Below, piece after piece: positions 26,175 to 35,197 of a stretch of DNA of 64,000 bases. Under the pieces are notes generated by a model that saw only the letters and a list, made by a program, of their open reading frames with translations, did not search any database and had not been told where the DNA came from. The position numbers and the translations under genes are program-made. The first letter of the stretch is position 1; every line of letters starts with the position of its first letter. The stretch comes from an uncultured Spirochaetota bacterium (GTDB lineage: Bacteria; Spirochaetota; Spirochaetia; Treponematales; Treponemataceae), in contig CALXMF010000001.1 of assembly GCA_944389415.1 (NCBI GenBank), positions 496,001-560,000 on the forward strand, read 5' to 3'.

Positions 26175-28202
26175 ATGGCGCAGGATAACAGAGGCAGAGG
26201 ACTGCTGCGGATAGGGAGTATTACTGTTGCTGTATTTGTGCTGATAGCAGCGCTTTTTCTGAGCGGTGTTTTTGAAACGGCGGAAAGACTGCTGTATGAC
26301 CGGCGGATGTTTCTGACGGCACCTTATCAGCGTCCATCAGAAGATATCGCTGTGATTTTAATTGATCAGGACAGTATTGACTGGGGCGCTGGCGAATTTG
26401 GCTGGGCATGGCCATGGGAGAGGCGGATATACGGTGATATAGTGCGTTTTTTTCAGCTTGGCGGCGCTGCCAGTGTCACGTTTGATATGCTGTATACAGA
26501 AACATCGGTATATGGAAAGGCTGATGATCAGGCGTTTGCCGATGCGTGCAGCGAATATGGACGTGTTGTGCTGCCTGTTTATTTTGGCGAAACTCCTCAG
26601 CTGCCGGTAGAACCAATCCGCAGCGCTGTTGCGGCAGTCGGTTCTATCAACGCGCGCCAGGACAGCGATGGTGTAGTGCGCCGCGCTGTATCATACGATA
26701 TCCGAGACAAACAGATATATCCGTCGTTGGTTACTGCTCTGCTGGAAACCGCTGGCGATGATGTTTCCTCGCTGTACGCGGAACCGGAAAGCGGCCGGCT
26801 GCTTAGGTTTCAGCGTGATATCGGCAGATATGTGCCATATAGTGCCGCTCAGATACTGCAAAGTTATTATGCGCTGCTTGCGGGAGAAGAACCATTGCTT
26901 GAGCCAGAACAGTTCGCCGGAATGTATGTGCTGTTCGGCGTCTACGCCCCTGGGCTGTTTGATATCTGTACAACACCGGTATCCGCGGTATATCCGGGAG
27001 TCGGTGTTCATGTGACACAGCTTGATAATGTTCTGCAAAATGCGTTTCTGACGCAGCTGCCGCCAGTGTGTGAACTGCTGCTGATCTTTCTTGGGGCTCT
27101 GCTGGGCTGTATGCCGCTGTGTGTCGCGCAGATGATTTCACTGAAAAAGACCGGCATTATCATCTGCGCCGCTGTGGTGCTGTTTATCGCCGCCGTGTTC
27201 GGGGCGGTAAGTGTATATGTATTTGCGCAGGGGATTGTACTGCCGGCAGTGACACCGCTGACTGCCCTGTTTGCGGGATTTGTCTGCGCCGCAGTTGTCG
27301 GATATATTACCGAGGGCCGTCAGCGGCAGTATATTAAAAACGCGTTCCGTCAGTATCTCAGTCCGGCTGTCATTGAACAGCTGATAGAGCATCCTGAACA
27401 GCTGCGTCTTGGTGGAGAAAAAAGACACATAAGCATTTATTTTTCTGATGTGCAGGGATTTACCAGCATTTCAGAACGGCTGGAACCTGATAAGCTGACA
27501 GCGCTTTTAAATGACTATCTATCTGAGATGACCGACATTATTCTTGCGTCAGGCGGTACCGTTGATAAATACGAAGGAGATGCTGTAATAGCGTTCTGGA
27601 GTGCGCCGCTTGAGATGCCAGATCATGCTGCCCGCGCGCTTGAAGCGGCTGTAGCATGTCAGGAACGGCTTGCGGAGCTGCGGCCTCGGCTTGAATCAAG
27701 CGCCGGCGGCCCGTTTTATATGCGTATTGGTCTGAACACGGGAGATGCAGTTGTCGGTAATATGGGGTCTAGCAAGCGTTTTGATTATACCATGCTGGGA
27801 GATTCTGTAAATTTGGCTGCCCGCCTTGAAGGCCTTAATAAGCAGTTTGGAACTTATACTATGTGTTCTGCGGCGTCAAAAAATGAGGCGCAGCAAACGG
27901 GTACAAAGCTGTGCTTTAGAGAGCTTGCCCGCGCCGCTGTAGTCGGAAAAAAAGAAGCTGTTACAGTCTATGAGCCGATGACTGGCGAAATGTATGAGAA
28001 AAAGCGTAATATAATAGAAGTATTTGAAAAGGCGCTGCATTTGTATTATAAAGGCAGGATTTCTGAGGCTTTGAATCTGTTTGAACAGATTCAAAACCAG
28101 GACCCGCCCGCGCAGCGGTACGCACTAAAATGTCAGTCGCTTGGCTGTGCTATTATTAACGATAATTCCTGGCAGGGAATCTGGGTCGCTGACAGTAAGT
28201 AA
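26175..28202 (+). CDS. CHASE2-domain class III adenylate/guanylate cyclase
   Basis: 675 residues. One N-terminal membrane helix, a periplasmic CHASE2 sensor (about 35-285; DRRMFLTAPYQRPSEDIAVILIDQDSI), three membrane helices (about 290-375), and a cyclase domain (about 410-590). Metal-binding aspartates are seen in IYFSDVQGFTS and in VDKYEGDAVIAFW. DYTMLGDSVNLAARLEGLN carries the Asp expected for ATP specificity and the transition-state Asn/Arg. A short TPR-like tail (about 615-655) follows; the same order is present in the partial cyclase at the right edge. It probably makes cAMP in response to an envelope signal. Confidence 0.92.
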   Translation: MAQDNRGRGLLRIGSITVAVFVLIAALFLSGVFETAERLLYDRRMFLTAPYQRPSEDIAVILIDQDSIDWGAGEFGWAWPWERRIYGDIVRFFQLGGAASVTFDMLYTETSVYGKADDQAFADACSEYGRVVLPVYFGETPQLPVEPIRSAVAAVGSINARQDSDGVVRRAVSYDIRDKQIYPSLVTALLETAGDDVSSLYAEPESGRLLRFQRDIGRYVPYSAAQILQSYYALLAGEEPLLEPEQFAGMYVLFGVYAPGLFDICTTPVSAVYPGVGVHVTQLDNVLQNAFLTQLPPVCELLLIFLGALLGCMPLCVAQMISLKKTGIIICAAVVLFIAAVFGAVSVYVFAQGIVLPAVTPLTALFAGFVCAAVVGYITEGRQRQYIKNAFRQYLSPAVIEQLIEHPEQLRLGGEKRHISIYFSDVQGFTSISERLEPDKLTALLNDYLSEMTDIILASGGTVDKYEGDAVIAFWSAPLEMPDHAARALEAAVACQERLAELRPRLESSAGGPFYMRIGLNTGDAVVGNMGSSKRFDYTMLGDSVNLAARLEGLNKQFGTYTMCSAASKNEAQQTGTKLCFRELARAAVVGKKEAVTVYEPMTGEMYEKKRNIIEVFEKALHLYYKGRISEALNLFEQIQNQDPPAQRYALKCQSLGCAIINDNSWQGIWVADSK

Positions 28203-28232
28203 CCGGCAGGCAAAATGCCGCAGCAGGCAGCC

Positions 28233-28262
28233 TTGACCAAAATAAAGGTTCTCCTGTATTCT
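28233..28262 (+). promoter_or_regulatory. Candidate promoter of the NifU-like gene
   Basis: TTGACC (28233-28238), 18-base spacer, TATTCT (28257-28262). Confidence 0.5.
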
Positions 28263-28294
28263 GAGAACATATCTGATTGAACAGGAGTAGTTAT

Positions 28295-28525
28295 ATGTCT
28301 CTTGAAGAAAAGGTAATAGAAGCCCTTAATAATATTCGTCCGCAGCTTCAGGCTGACGGCGGTGATCTTGAATTTGTAAAGATGGATGAGAGCAATAATG
28401 TGCACGTTCGTCTGACTGGTGCCTGCGGCGGATGTCCCATGGCGACCATGACACTCAAACAGGGTGTTGAACGTTTCTTAAAAGACACTGTCCCTGAAGT
28501 AAACGAAGTAGTTCAGGTTCGCTGA
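28295..28525 (+). CDS. NifU C-terminal-domain iron-sulfur scaffold protein
   Basis: 76 residues of the NifU_C/Nfu family: ALNNIRPQLQADGGDLEFV, then the cluster-binding CGGCPM motif within LTGACGGCPMATMTLKQGVE. Carries a 4Fe-4S cluster for delivery to apo-proteins. ATG 28295 has AGGAG upstream; the frame also opens at 28277. Single gene between a candidate promoter and a terminator. Confidence 0.93.
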   Translation: MSLEEKVIEALNNIRPQLQADGGDLEFVKMDESNNVHVRLTGACGGCPMATMTLKQGVERFLKDTVPEVNEVVQVR

Positions 28526-28549
28526 TAATTTTGTGAACTCTAAGACAGA

Positions 28550-28583
28550 AAAGCCGCCGGTATTTGCCGAGCGGCTTTTTTTA
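28550..28583 (+). terminator. Rho-independent terminator after the NifU-like gene
   Basis: AAGCCGC (28551-28557) pairs with GCGGCTT (28571-28577), inner CGG/CCG pairing, then a T run. Confidence 0.85.
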
Positions 28584-28613
28584 TATGTACTGGTATGATA
28601 TGATAAAACCGCT

Positions 28614-30485
28614 ATGAATCAGACAGGCTGTTTTTTGCCGGTCTGCCGCGCCGATATGGAAGCGAGGAATATTGATCAGCTTGATTTTATATTTGTTTCC
28701 GGTGATGCGTACGTGGACCACAGTTCTTTTGCTGCTGCGCTGCTTGGCCGCTGGCTTGAAGATAACGGATTTTCAGTTGGCATTATCGCGCAGCCTGATT
28801 ATACCCATATAGAAAGCTTTACCGTTCTGGGGCTGCCGCGCCTGGCGTTTCTGGTAAGCGCCGGCGCTATGGATTCCATGGTAGCAAATTACACGGCAAA
28901 TAATAAACCCCGTTCTCAGGACGCGTACAGCCACGGCGGAGAACGCGGACATCGGCCAGACCGCGCGCTGATAACGTACTGCACAAAAATCCGTGAAGCC
29001 GCTAAACAGATGGGCTCGCGTGAACCGGTCAATATCCTCATAGGCGGTATTGAAGCGAGCCTGCGCCGTACAGCCCATTATGATTACTGGTCAGATACCG
29101 TGCGCCGTTCTATCCTGCTGGACAGCAAAGCCGATTTACTGATGTACGGAATGGGAGAACGTTCTATCATAGAGATTGCGCGCCGTCTCGCGTCTGGAGA
29201 ACGCGCTTGTGATATCCGCGGTGTGCGGGGAACGTGCTGGCGTACCGGCAGAGAAAGTGATGTGCCGTCTGATGCGGTGCGTCTGCCCTCATTTGCGGAA
29301 GTATCTGAGCGGACAGAAAAAGGCCGCGCGGCTTTTGCTCGGTCATATCTCATACAGGAACAGAATACCGACGCGCTGAATGCGAAACGCCTTGCAGAAC
29401 AGAGTGAAAGCAGATTTGTGGTGCAGGAGCCTCCGGCGCTGCCGCTGACGACGGAACTGTTTGACCATGTTATGGAACTGCCGTTTACCCGGCGCTGGCA
29501 CCCGATGTATGATAAACCGGCGGCAAATGGGAAAACAGGCGTTCCCGCGCTGCAGGAAGTCCTCTTCTCTCTGGTAAGCTGCCGCGGCTGTTTTGGCGCC
29601 TGCTCATTCTGCGCGATTACATTTCATCAGGGACGGCGGATACAGGTACGCAGTCACGATTCGCTTGAACGTGAAGGTCGGCTGCTGACAGCCCGTCCAG
29701 ATTTTAAGGGCTATATTCATGATGTCGGCGGGCCGACAGCGAATTTCAGACAGGACGCGTGCCGTAAACAGCAGAAATACGGAGCGTGTACAGACCGTGA
29801 GTGTCTGGGAACTGACCCGTGCCCGAATGTTGTTGTGGATCATAGTGATTATATAACGCTGCTGCGCCGTCTGAGAAAACTGCCTGGTATAAAAAAAGTT
29901 TTTATCAGAAGCGGTATCCGTTTTGACTATCTGATGATGGATAAGGACCGTACTTTTTTTACTGAATTATGCCGGTATCATATTTCGGGACAGCTGAAAG
30001 TGGCGCCGGAACATGTCTGCGACAGTGTGCTGCGTCTGATGCGGAAAAGCACTCATGCGGTATATGAGTCATTTGCCGCCGCATACTCGGAAGAAAACCG
30101 GCGTCTTGGCATGAAGCAGTATCTCGTTCCGTATTATATTGCCGGACATCCGGGGGCAGGGCTGGCGGAAGCGATAGAAACAGCATTGTATCTGAAAAAA
30201 AATGGATTTGTTCCTGACCAGGTGCAGGATTTTTATCCAACTCCCGGCAGTCTGGCGACGTGCATGTACTATACTGGCCTGAATCCGCATATACAGAATA
30301 CTGATGGTACTTATGAGAAAGTATATGTTGCCCGCGGCGCCCATGAACGGCGGCTTCAGAGAGCGCTGCTGCAGTTCTCACATCCAGAAAATGCCGCGCT
30401 TGTCCGTGAGGCGCTGCGTAAAGCTGGTCGGACCGAACTGATACCTGTTTTAACCGCGCGCCGCAAAAAAACACGTGATTCATAA
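28614..30485 (+). CDS. YgiQ family radical SAM protein
   Basis: 623 residues. Radical SAM cluster motif CFGACSFC lies within SLVSCRGCFGACSFCAI near residue 325. The family markers QLDFIFVSGDAYVDH at the N-terminus, GGIEASLRRTAHYDYWSD near 143, and QVQDFYPTPGSLATCMYYTG near 540 are clear. The UPF0313 N-terminal domain precedes the radical SAM core. The function of YgiQ is still poorly defined. No Shine-Dalgarno is visible; a TGGTATGAT extended -10 at 28591-28599 and a second TATGAT lie 10-15 bases before the ATG, so the mRNA may have almost no leader. Confidence 0.9.
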   Translation: MNQTGCFLPVCRADMEARNIDQLDFIFVSGDAYVDHSSFAAALLGRWLEDNGFSVGIIAQPDYTHIESFTVLGLPRLAFLVSAGAMDSMVANYTANNKPRSQDAYSHGGERGHRPDRALITYCTKIREAAKQMGSREPVNILIGGIEASLRRTAHYDYWSDTVRRSILLDSKADLLMYGMGERSIIEIARRLASGERACDIRGVRGTCWRTGRESDVPSDAVRLPSFAEVSERTEKGRAAFARSYLIQEQNTDALNAKRLAEQSESRFVVQEPPALPLTTELFDHVMELPFTRRWHPMYDKPAANGKTGVPALQEVLFSLVSCRGCFGACSFCAITFHQGRRIQVRSHDSLEREGRLLTARPDFKGYIHDVGGPTANFRQDACRKQQKYGACTDRECLGTDPCPNVVVDHSDYITLLRRLRKLPGIKKVFIRSGIRFDYLMMDKDRTFFTELCRYHISGQLKVAPEHVCDSVLRLMRKSTHAVYESFAAAYSEENRRLGMKQYLVPYYIAGHPGAGLAEAIETALYLKKNGFVPDQVQDFYPTPGSLATCMYYTGLNPHIQNTDGTYEKVYVARGAHERRLQRALLQFSHPENAALVREALRKAGRTELIPVLTARRKKTRDS

Positions 30486-30560
30486 AATATTATTCAGATA
30501 ATTACTGGCAGTGCCTGTTTTCTGCTTGTATTTATATGAAAACTCCGGTATGTTTAGGAC

Positions 30561-31109
30561 ATGAATGTTGAAAAAAATAAGGTTGTTTCAATCGAGTATA
30601 CACTCAAGGACGCTGACGGCGAGATTCTGGATTCTTCAGAAGATACCGGAGCGCTGGATTATATTCACGGCTGCGGGAATCTGATTCCCGGCCTTGAACG
30701 CGCGCTTGAAGGCAAAACGGCTGGTGATAAACTGTCTGTTGTCGTTGAACCAGAAGACGCGTACGGTGAATATAATAAAGAACTGGTGATTGAGGTTCCC
30801 CGCAGTCAGTTTGATGAATCGGTGGAAATTGAAGAAGGAATGCAGTTTGAGGCTGAAAGCGAAGACGGCAGTCATCTGGTAACTGTTGTTGAAGTAAAAG
30901 ATGATATCGTTGTTGTTGACGCGAATCATCCGCTGGCCGGTGAAAAACTGTTCTTTGATGTGGAAATCAAAGATATCCGCGACGCGACAGAAGATGAACT
31001 GGCGCATGGTCTGTATGAGGACGAATGCGGCTGTGGCTGCGGAGATCATGATCACGGTGGATGCGGAGACGGCTGCGGCGGAAGCTGCGGCTGCGGCTGC
31101 GGACACTAA
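30561..31109 (+). CDS. slyD: FKBP-type peptidyl-prolyl isomerase, SlyD type
   Basis: 182 residues. The FKBP half with inserted IF domain is shown by VSIEYTLKDADGEILDSS, YIHGCGNLIPGLERALEGKTAGDK and VVEPEDAYGEYNKELVIEVPR. The C-terminal 28 residues hold ten cysteines and three histidines, as in the metal-binding tail of SlyD that helps nickel delivery. Cytoplasmic chaperone/isomerase. TTGTAT-N17-TATGTT places transcription start at about the ATG; the only AGGA is one base from the ATG, too close to use, so it may be leaderless. Confidence 0.93.
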   Translation: MNVEKNKVVSIEYTLKDADGEILDSSEDTGALDYIHGCGNLIPGLERALEGKTAGDKLSVVVEPEDAYGEYNKELVIEVPRSQFDESVEIEEGMQFEAESEDGSHLVTVVEVKDDIVVVDANHPLAGEKLFFDVEIKDIRDATEDELAHGLYEDECGCGCGDHDHGGCGDGCGGSCGCGCGH

Positions 31110-31124
31110 CAGAGCGCTGTTACG

Positions 31125-31152
31125 GGACTGCCTGAAAAGGCAGTCCTTTTTC
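31125..31152 (+). terminator. Rho-independent terminator of slyD
   Basis: GGACTGCC (31125-31132), TGAAAA loop, GGCAGTCC (31139-31146), then TTTTT. Confidence 0.9.
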
Positions 31153-31198
31153 GTGTTCAGTATTGCCAACAGTTCTATTTTTAATCTTTTTTTGATTT

Positions 31199-31353
31199 AA
31201 AAACAGTGTATCTTTGTTCCATTTTTAATTTATATTTAATTCAAAAATACATTATTATTGAGCCCAAAATACACTAAAAATGAATTGAAAATACACTATT
31301 TTTTTTCTGAAAATAATGTATTTTCGGATCAAAAATACACTGTTTTTTTTCTG
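31199..31353. repeat. A/T-rich tandem array of about 22-bp units (array B)
   Basis: Seven consecutive units of 21-23 bases start at 31199, 31221, 31243, 31266, 31288, 31310 and 31331. Most open with AAAAATACACT-like sequence and close with a T-rich run and TTC, CTG or GGATC. The first unit shares its first 17 bases with the first unit of the array at 60389. It lies between the slyD terminator and the 3' end of the convergent NnrD/E gene; no gene is in it. A weaker copy may precede it (31165-31186). Confidence 0.7.
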
Positions 31354-31368
31354 TCTGATAAATTACTT

Positions 31369-32805
31369 TTACAGCCGGGCGACTTCTTTGATGAGGCGGA
31401 GGGGTGTAAGCGCGAAACTGCTGCAGCGCTGTGTAAGGCGTCTGGCAGCCGCCGCGTGGGCAAGAACAGCGGTGCAGGCCGCGTCAAAGGCGCTGTATCC
31501 CTGCGCGAGCAGCGCCGCGGTCATGCCAGCGAGCACATCTCCGCTGCCGGCTTTGGCGAGCGCGCTGCTGCCGCCGCACATGCAATATACGACGCCGTTA
31601 TAGCTGATATAGGTGTATGCGCCTTTAAGCACCACCGCGATATGCGGGTAGTGTTCGCTGAATGTACGCAGCAGTTCGATTCGATTGCGCTGCAGTTCAT
31701 CGGTACCGCCGCAGGAAATACCGTGGGCATTCAGCAGGCTGAGAAATTCTCCCGGGTGCGGTGTGAGCACGGTGTGCGCTGTCCGCGCGCGCAGCAGTTC
31801 TGTGATATGGCGGCTGCGCAGTATATCCGCGTCCAGAACGGCGGGAATATGCGGGAGGGATGCGAGCAGTCCGGCGGCTTTTTCAGCCGCTTCTCCCAGT
31901 CCGGGGCCGGCAGTTATCGCGGACAGTTTTTCGGGCAGCGATGCGCTGTGCATAAGTTCGCAGGGCACGTTTGTAAGCGGTGAGAGCAGTTCCGTCAGCG
32001 AGACAAGCCCGGCTCCGAATGAAAGGGCGGCAAGTGAGGCGAGTACAGAAGCTCCCTCCCGTGTGCCGGAGAAAACAGCGCAGTGTCCATAGCTGCCTTT
32101 ATACGTATTCTGCCGTACTCGCAGCGGAAGGCGCATATCGGTCTCTTCAAGCAGAACAAGGTCGGCTTTCGCCTGCTGTTCAAAGAGCTTGCGGGGAATG
32201 CCCAGATCCGCCGTAGTGATTCTGCCGGTATAGTCTTTTGACTGGTCGCTGAACAGTGATGTTTTGGGCGCTCCCATCGTGACTGTCAGATCAGCCTTAA
32301 ATACCGTATCCTGTATGTATCCGCGGCTGTCGATGCCAGTTGGCACATCGCAGGCGATACGGAACGCTGCCGCAAGACTATTCATGTGCTGTATCAGTTT
32401 GGCTGTTTCTGTATCCAGCGTCCGTGAAAAGCCGCTTCCAATAACGCAGTCTACGAGAATAGTACAGGGTAGGAGAGTATTTTCTTCCTTTATACAGCAT
32501 TTGCGGGCGCGGTCTGCCTGCCGCAGACAGGCTGGCGTTTTGGGTTCTTTTGCCTGATATAAAGCGATGCGGTATTTTCCATGTATACGCCGCGCGAGAG
32601 TCCAGCCATCTGCGCCGTTATTACCGCCTCCGGCGACGATAAGTACGTCGTACCCGCTGCTGTGCTCCTGATGACAGCGGAAATAATTATCTATTTCATG
32701 TTCAAGCGCTGCAGCGGCGTTTTCCATAAGAATATCTTCTGTAAGCCCAAGCTGCTGTATAGCTGCCGTATCAAGCTGTGTTGTGGTAAAATACGTATTC
32801 TGCAT
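31369..32805 (-). CDS. Bifunctional NAD(P)H-hydrate epimerase/dehydratase
   Basis: Repairs hydrated NAD(P)H. 478 residues with a NnrE (YjeF_N) domain (about 1-215; VAGGGNNGADGWTLARRI, VDCVIGSGF, CDVPTGIDS) fused to a NnrD (carbohydrate-kinase-like) domain (about 225-478; AGPGLGEA, VLDADIL, LTPHPGEFLSLL, VVLKGAYTYI, KAGSGDVLAGM). The start at 32805 fits the family's N-terminus; no Shine-Dalgarno is seen there, and an upstream TTG at 32853 is a weaker choice. The usual GGDG is GADG here. Confidence 0.92.
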   Translation of the reverse strand: MQNTYFTTTQLDTAAIQQLGLTEDILMENAAAALEHEIDNYFRCHQEHSSGYDVLIVAGGGNNGADGWTLARRIHGKYRIALYQAKEPKTPACLRQADRARKCCIKEENTLLPCTILVDCVIGSGFSRTLDTETAKLIQHMNSLAAAFRIACDVPTGIDSRGYIQDTVFKADLTVTMGAPKTSLFSDQSKDYTGRITTADLGIPRKLFEQQAKADLVLLEETDMRLPLRVRQNTYKGSYGHCAVFSGTREGASVLASLAALSFGAGLVSLTELLSPLTNVPCELMHSASLPEKLSAITAGPGLGEAAEKAAGLLASLPHIPAVLDADILRSRHITELLRARTAHTVLTPHPGEFLSLLNAHGISCGGTDELQRNRIELLRTFSEHYPHIAVVLKGAYTYISYNGVVYCMCGGSSALAKAGSGDVLAGMTAALLAQGYSAFDAACTAVLAHAAAARRLTQRCSSFALTPLRLIKEVARL

Positions 32806-32851
32806 GATTGTTTTTTTTGCGTCTGGGATAACTGAGATTGTTTTTGTGAAC

Positions 32852-32893
32852 AATAAAAAAAGGACTGCATCAGGTATGAGAACCGCAGTCCTT
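32852..32893 (-). terminator. Terminator after the CBM48 gene
   Basis: AAGGACTGC (32860-32868) and GCAGTCCTT (32885-32893) form a 9-bp stem; on the minus strand a T run follows. A shorter T run is also present on the plus strand. Confidence 0.8.
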
Positions 32894-32910
32894 CTTTTTA
32901 TCCATTTTAC

Positions 32911-33225
32911 TCAGACAATAACGACTGAATTATCGGAACCTCCAAAGGGTGCCGGTACGTATTTATCTGCGTTCCAGTCATTTTCCCAGCGTTTGCCGTC
33001 AATGAGGTAGCGGAATTGATATTCCCTGTTAGTTTCAAGCTTGAGCTTTACAGAAAAACTGCCGTCTTTTTTCTTCTTCATCTCAGTTTCTTTGCTGCTC
33101 CAGCTGTTAAAATCGCCAACCAGATGAACTGTTTCTGCTCCCTTCGCTGCTTCGGGCGATAGTTCAAAAGTAACATTGCAGTACTTTTGATTCTGCGCCT
33201 TCAGATAACTCTTTTGCAAAGCCAT
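32911..33225 (-). CDS. Small CBM48/isoamylase N-terminal domain protein
   Basis: 104 residues, essentially one glycogen-binding-type domain of the AMPK/CBM48 group: VTFELSPEAAKGAETVHLVGDFNSW at the start, FSVKLKLETNREYQFRYLIDGKRWEND, and PAPFGGSDNSVVIV. Stand-alone copies are common in spirochaetes and other anaerobes. It may tether proteins to glycogen; partners are not evident. GGAGA precedes the start and its own terminator follows. Confidence 0.88.
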   Translation of the reverse strand: MALQKSYLKAQNQKYCNVTFELSPEAAKGAETVHLVGDFNSWSSKETEMKKKKDGSFSVKLKLETNREYQFRYLIDGKRWENDWNADKYVPAPFGGSDNSVVIV

Positions 33226-33246
33226 AATTTCTCCTATCTGTAATAG

Positions 33247-33275
33247 TTGCCTTATTTATCTCATTATACTATATT
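33247..33275 (+). promoter_or_regulatory. Promoter of metK
   Basis: TTGCCT (33247-33252), 17-base spacer, TATATT (33270-33275). Confidence 0.6.
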
Positions 33276-33320
33276 TCATACTGTAGGTACATAGAGTACA
33301 AAATTCTTAAGGAGTTTTTT

Positions 33321-34493
33321 ATGGCTGGTAACAAATATTTATTTACGTCAGAATCTGTCGGTGAAGGCCATCCCGATAAATTATGTGATCAGATTTCAGA
33401 TGCGGTGCTTGATGCCTGTCTTAAAGAAGACCCTGAAAGTCATGTTGCCTGTGAGACATTTGCTTCTGCTGCCCTTGTTATTGTCGGCGGCGAAATTACA
33501 ACAAATACATATGTAGATGTACAGCATATTGCCCGTTCAATTGCGGAGGATATTGGATATACGAACGCGGAATATGGGCTGGACTGTAATTCTATGGCAG
33601 TCGCTAATATGATTCACTCTCAGTCGCCTGATATTGACCAGGGGGTTGCCGGCCGGGGACTGGATGAGTATAAAGGTCAGCAGGGTGCCGGTGATCAGGG
33701 TATGATGTTTGGTTTTGCCTGTTCAGAAACACCGGAATTGATGCCCGCGCCGATTATGTACGCGCATACGCTGCTGAGAAAAGCGTCTCAGCTGAGAAAA
33801 GACGGTACATTGTCATGGCTTCGTCCTGACGCAAAAAGTCAGGTAACTATTGAATATGAAGGGCATAAACCGCTGCGTATTGATACAGTGGTAATTTCTC
33901 ATCAGCACGCGCCTGATATCGCCTATGCCGATATAAAAGAAGCGCTGATTTCGCAGATTATAAAACCTGTTCTTGAACCGACAGGGCTTATTGACAGTAA
34001 GACTCGGTTCTTTATCAATCCGACGGGACGTTTTGTTGTGGGCGGACCTTTCGGCGATACGGGATTAACCGGGCGCAAAATCATTGTTGATACGTATGGT
34101 GGTATGGGACGTCACGGCGGCGGCGCCTTCTCTGGTAAGGATCCGTCAAAAGTAGATCGCTCCGCTGCGTATATGGCTCGCTACATCGCGAAAAATGTTG
34201 TCGCTGCCGGTCTTGCCGAACGCTGTGAAGTTCAGCTTGCGTATGCAATTGGTGTTCCGTTCCCGGTCTCTATTATGGTAGATACATTTGGAACTGGTGT
34301 TGTACCCGATAGTGAGATAGCAAAAGCGGTTGAGCAGGTTTTTGACTGTTCACCGGCGGCTATTGTGCGGACTCTTGATTTAAAACGCCCGATTTACGCG
34401 CCGACTGCCGCATATGGTCATTTTGGCCGCAGTGAATTCAGCTGGGAAAAAACAGACCGGATTGAAGAGCTGAAAAAGGCTGTAAAAGGGTAA
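33321..34493 (+). CDS. metK: S-adenosylmethionine synthetase
   Basis: Makes SAM from methionine and ATP. 390 residues with all MetK signatures: [24 protein letters not shown] at the N-terminus, [12 protein letters not shown] near residue 128, GGRHG-like segment [28 protein letters not shown] near 255-285. AAGGAG precedes the ATG. The stop overlaps the start of nth by one base (TAATG), so the two are co-transcribed. No SAM riboswitch-like structure is apparent in the short leader. Confidence 0.97.
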   Translation: MAGNKYLFTSESVGEGHPDKLCDQISDAVLDACLKEDPESHVACETFASAALVIVGGEITTNTYVDVQHIARSIAEDIGYTNAEYGLDCNSMAVANMIHSQSPDIDQGVAGRGLDEYKGQQGAGDQGMMFGFACSETPELMPAPIMYAHTLLRKASQLRKDGTLSWLRPDAKSQVTIEYEGHKPLRIDTVVISHQHAPDIAYADIKEALISQIIKPVLEPTGLIDSKTRFFINPTGRFVVGGPFGDTGLTGRKIIVDTYGGMGRHGGGAFSGKDPSKVDRSAAYMARYIAKNVVAAGLAERCEVQLAYAIGVPFPVSIMVDTFGTGVVPDSEIAKAVEQVFDCSPAAIVRTLDLKRPIYAPTAAYGHFGRSEFSWEKTDRIEELKKAVKG

Positions 34494-35176
34494 TGGAGCA
34501 TTCATTCGCCGCAGAGGACAGAATGTTTATATTTCTTGACGCTGCGCAGATAGATGCGCTGTTTACGCGGTTTATGGAGGCAAATCCGTCTCCAACAACA
34601 GAATTGATAGCGCCGAATCCGTATACTCTTTTGGTAGCGGTAGTGCTTTCTGCGCAGGCGACAGATAAAAGCGTAAACAAGGCGACAGAAGAGCTGTTTA
34701 AGATAGCTGATACACCGGAAAAAATGCTTGCGCTTGGTCAGGCAGGTCTGGAATCATATATTAAGTCTGTCGGGCTGTATCGTACTAAAGCGAAACATGT
34801 GATAGAGCTCAGTAAAATCCTGATTGAAAAACACGGAGGTGCTGTTCCCCATTCTCGTGAAGATCTGGAGATGCTCCCTGGTGTGGGGCGGAAAACGGCG
34901 AATGTTATTTTGAATGTGGTGTATGGAGAGCCGACAATGCCTGTGGATACGCACTTGCTGCGTATCAGTCCCCGTATGGGACTATCGGCGGGGACAACAC
35001 CGGCGGCGGTGGAACAGGATCTTCTGCGGGTGATTCCGGCAAAGTATATGCAGCATGCGCATCACTGGTTAATTTTACATGGGCGGTATGTCTGTACCGC
35101 GCGCAATCCGCAGTGCGGACAATGTTCAGTTAATGATATCTGTCCGCGTAACGGGTTGCAGCACAGTATAGTATGA
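34493..35176 (+). CDS. nth: Endonuclease III
   Basis: DNA glycosylase/AP lyase for oxidised pyrimidines. 227 residues: VVLSAQATDKSVNKAT near residue 52, the helix-hairpin-helix LPGVGRKTANVILNV with catalytic Lys, PVDTHLLRISPRMG with catalytic Asp, and the 4Fe-4S loop with spacing C-x6-C-x2-C-x5-C near the C-terminus. The start at 34493 is coupled to metK; an internal ATG at 34523 is an alternative. Confidence 0.95.
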   Translation: MEHSFAAEDRMFIFLDAAQIDALFTRFMEANPSPTTELIAPNPYTLLVAVVLSAQATDKSVNKATEELFKIADTPEKMLALGQAGLESYIKSVGLYRTKAKHVIELSKILIEKHGGAVPHSREDLEMLPGVGRKTANVILNVVYGEPTMPVDTHLLRISPRMGLSAGTTPAAVEQDLLRVIPAKYMQHAHHWLILHGRYVCTARNPQCGQCSVNDICPRNGLQHSIV

Positions 35177-35197
35177 TATAAAAGGATTGTGTATATT

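Noticed and set aside
31020-31106. Frameshift or low-complexity artefact at the slyD 3' end
   Set aside because: The Cys/Gly/His-rich tail is a known property of SlyD proteins and is in frame to a normal stop followed by a terminator.
31258-31983. A 241-codon plus-strand open frame opposite the NnrD/E gene
   Set aside because: It begins inside the repeat array and runs antisense to a well-supported NnrD domain in GC-rich sequence. The product is low-complexity with no motif, and no Shine-Dalgarno is present.
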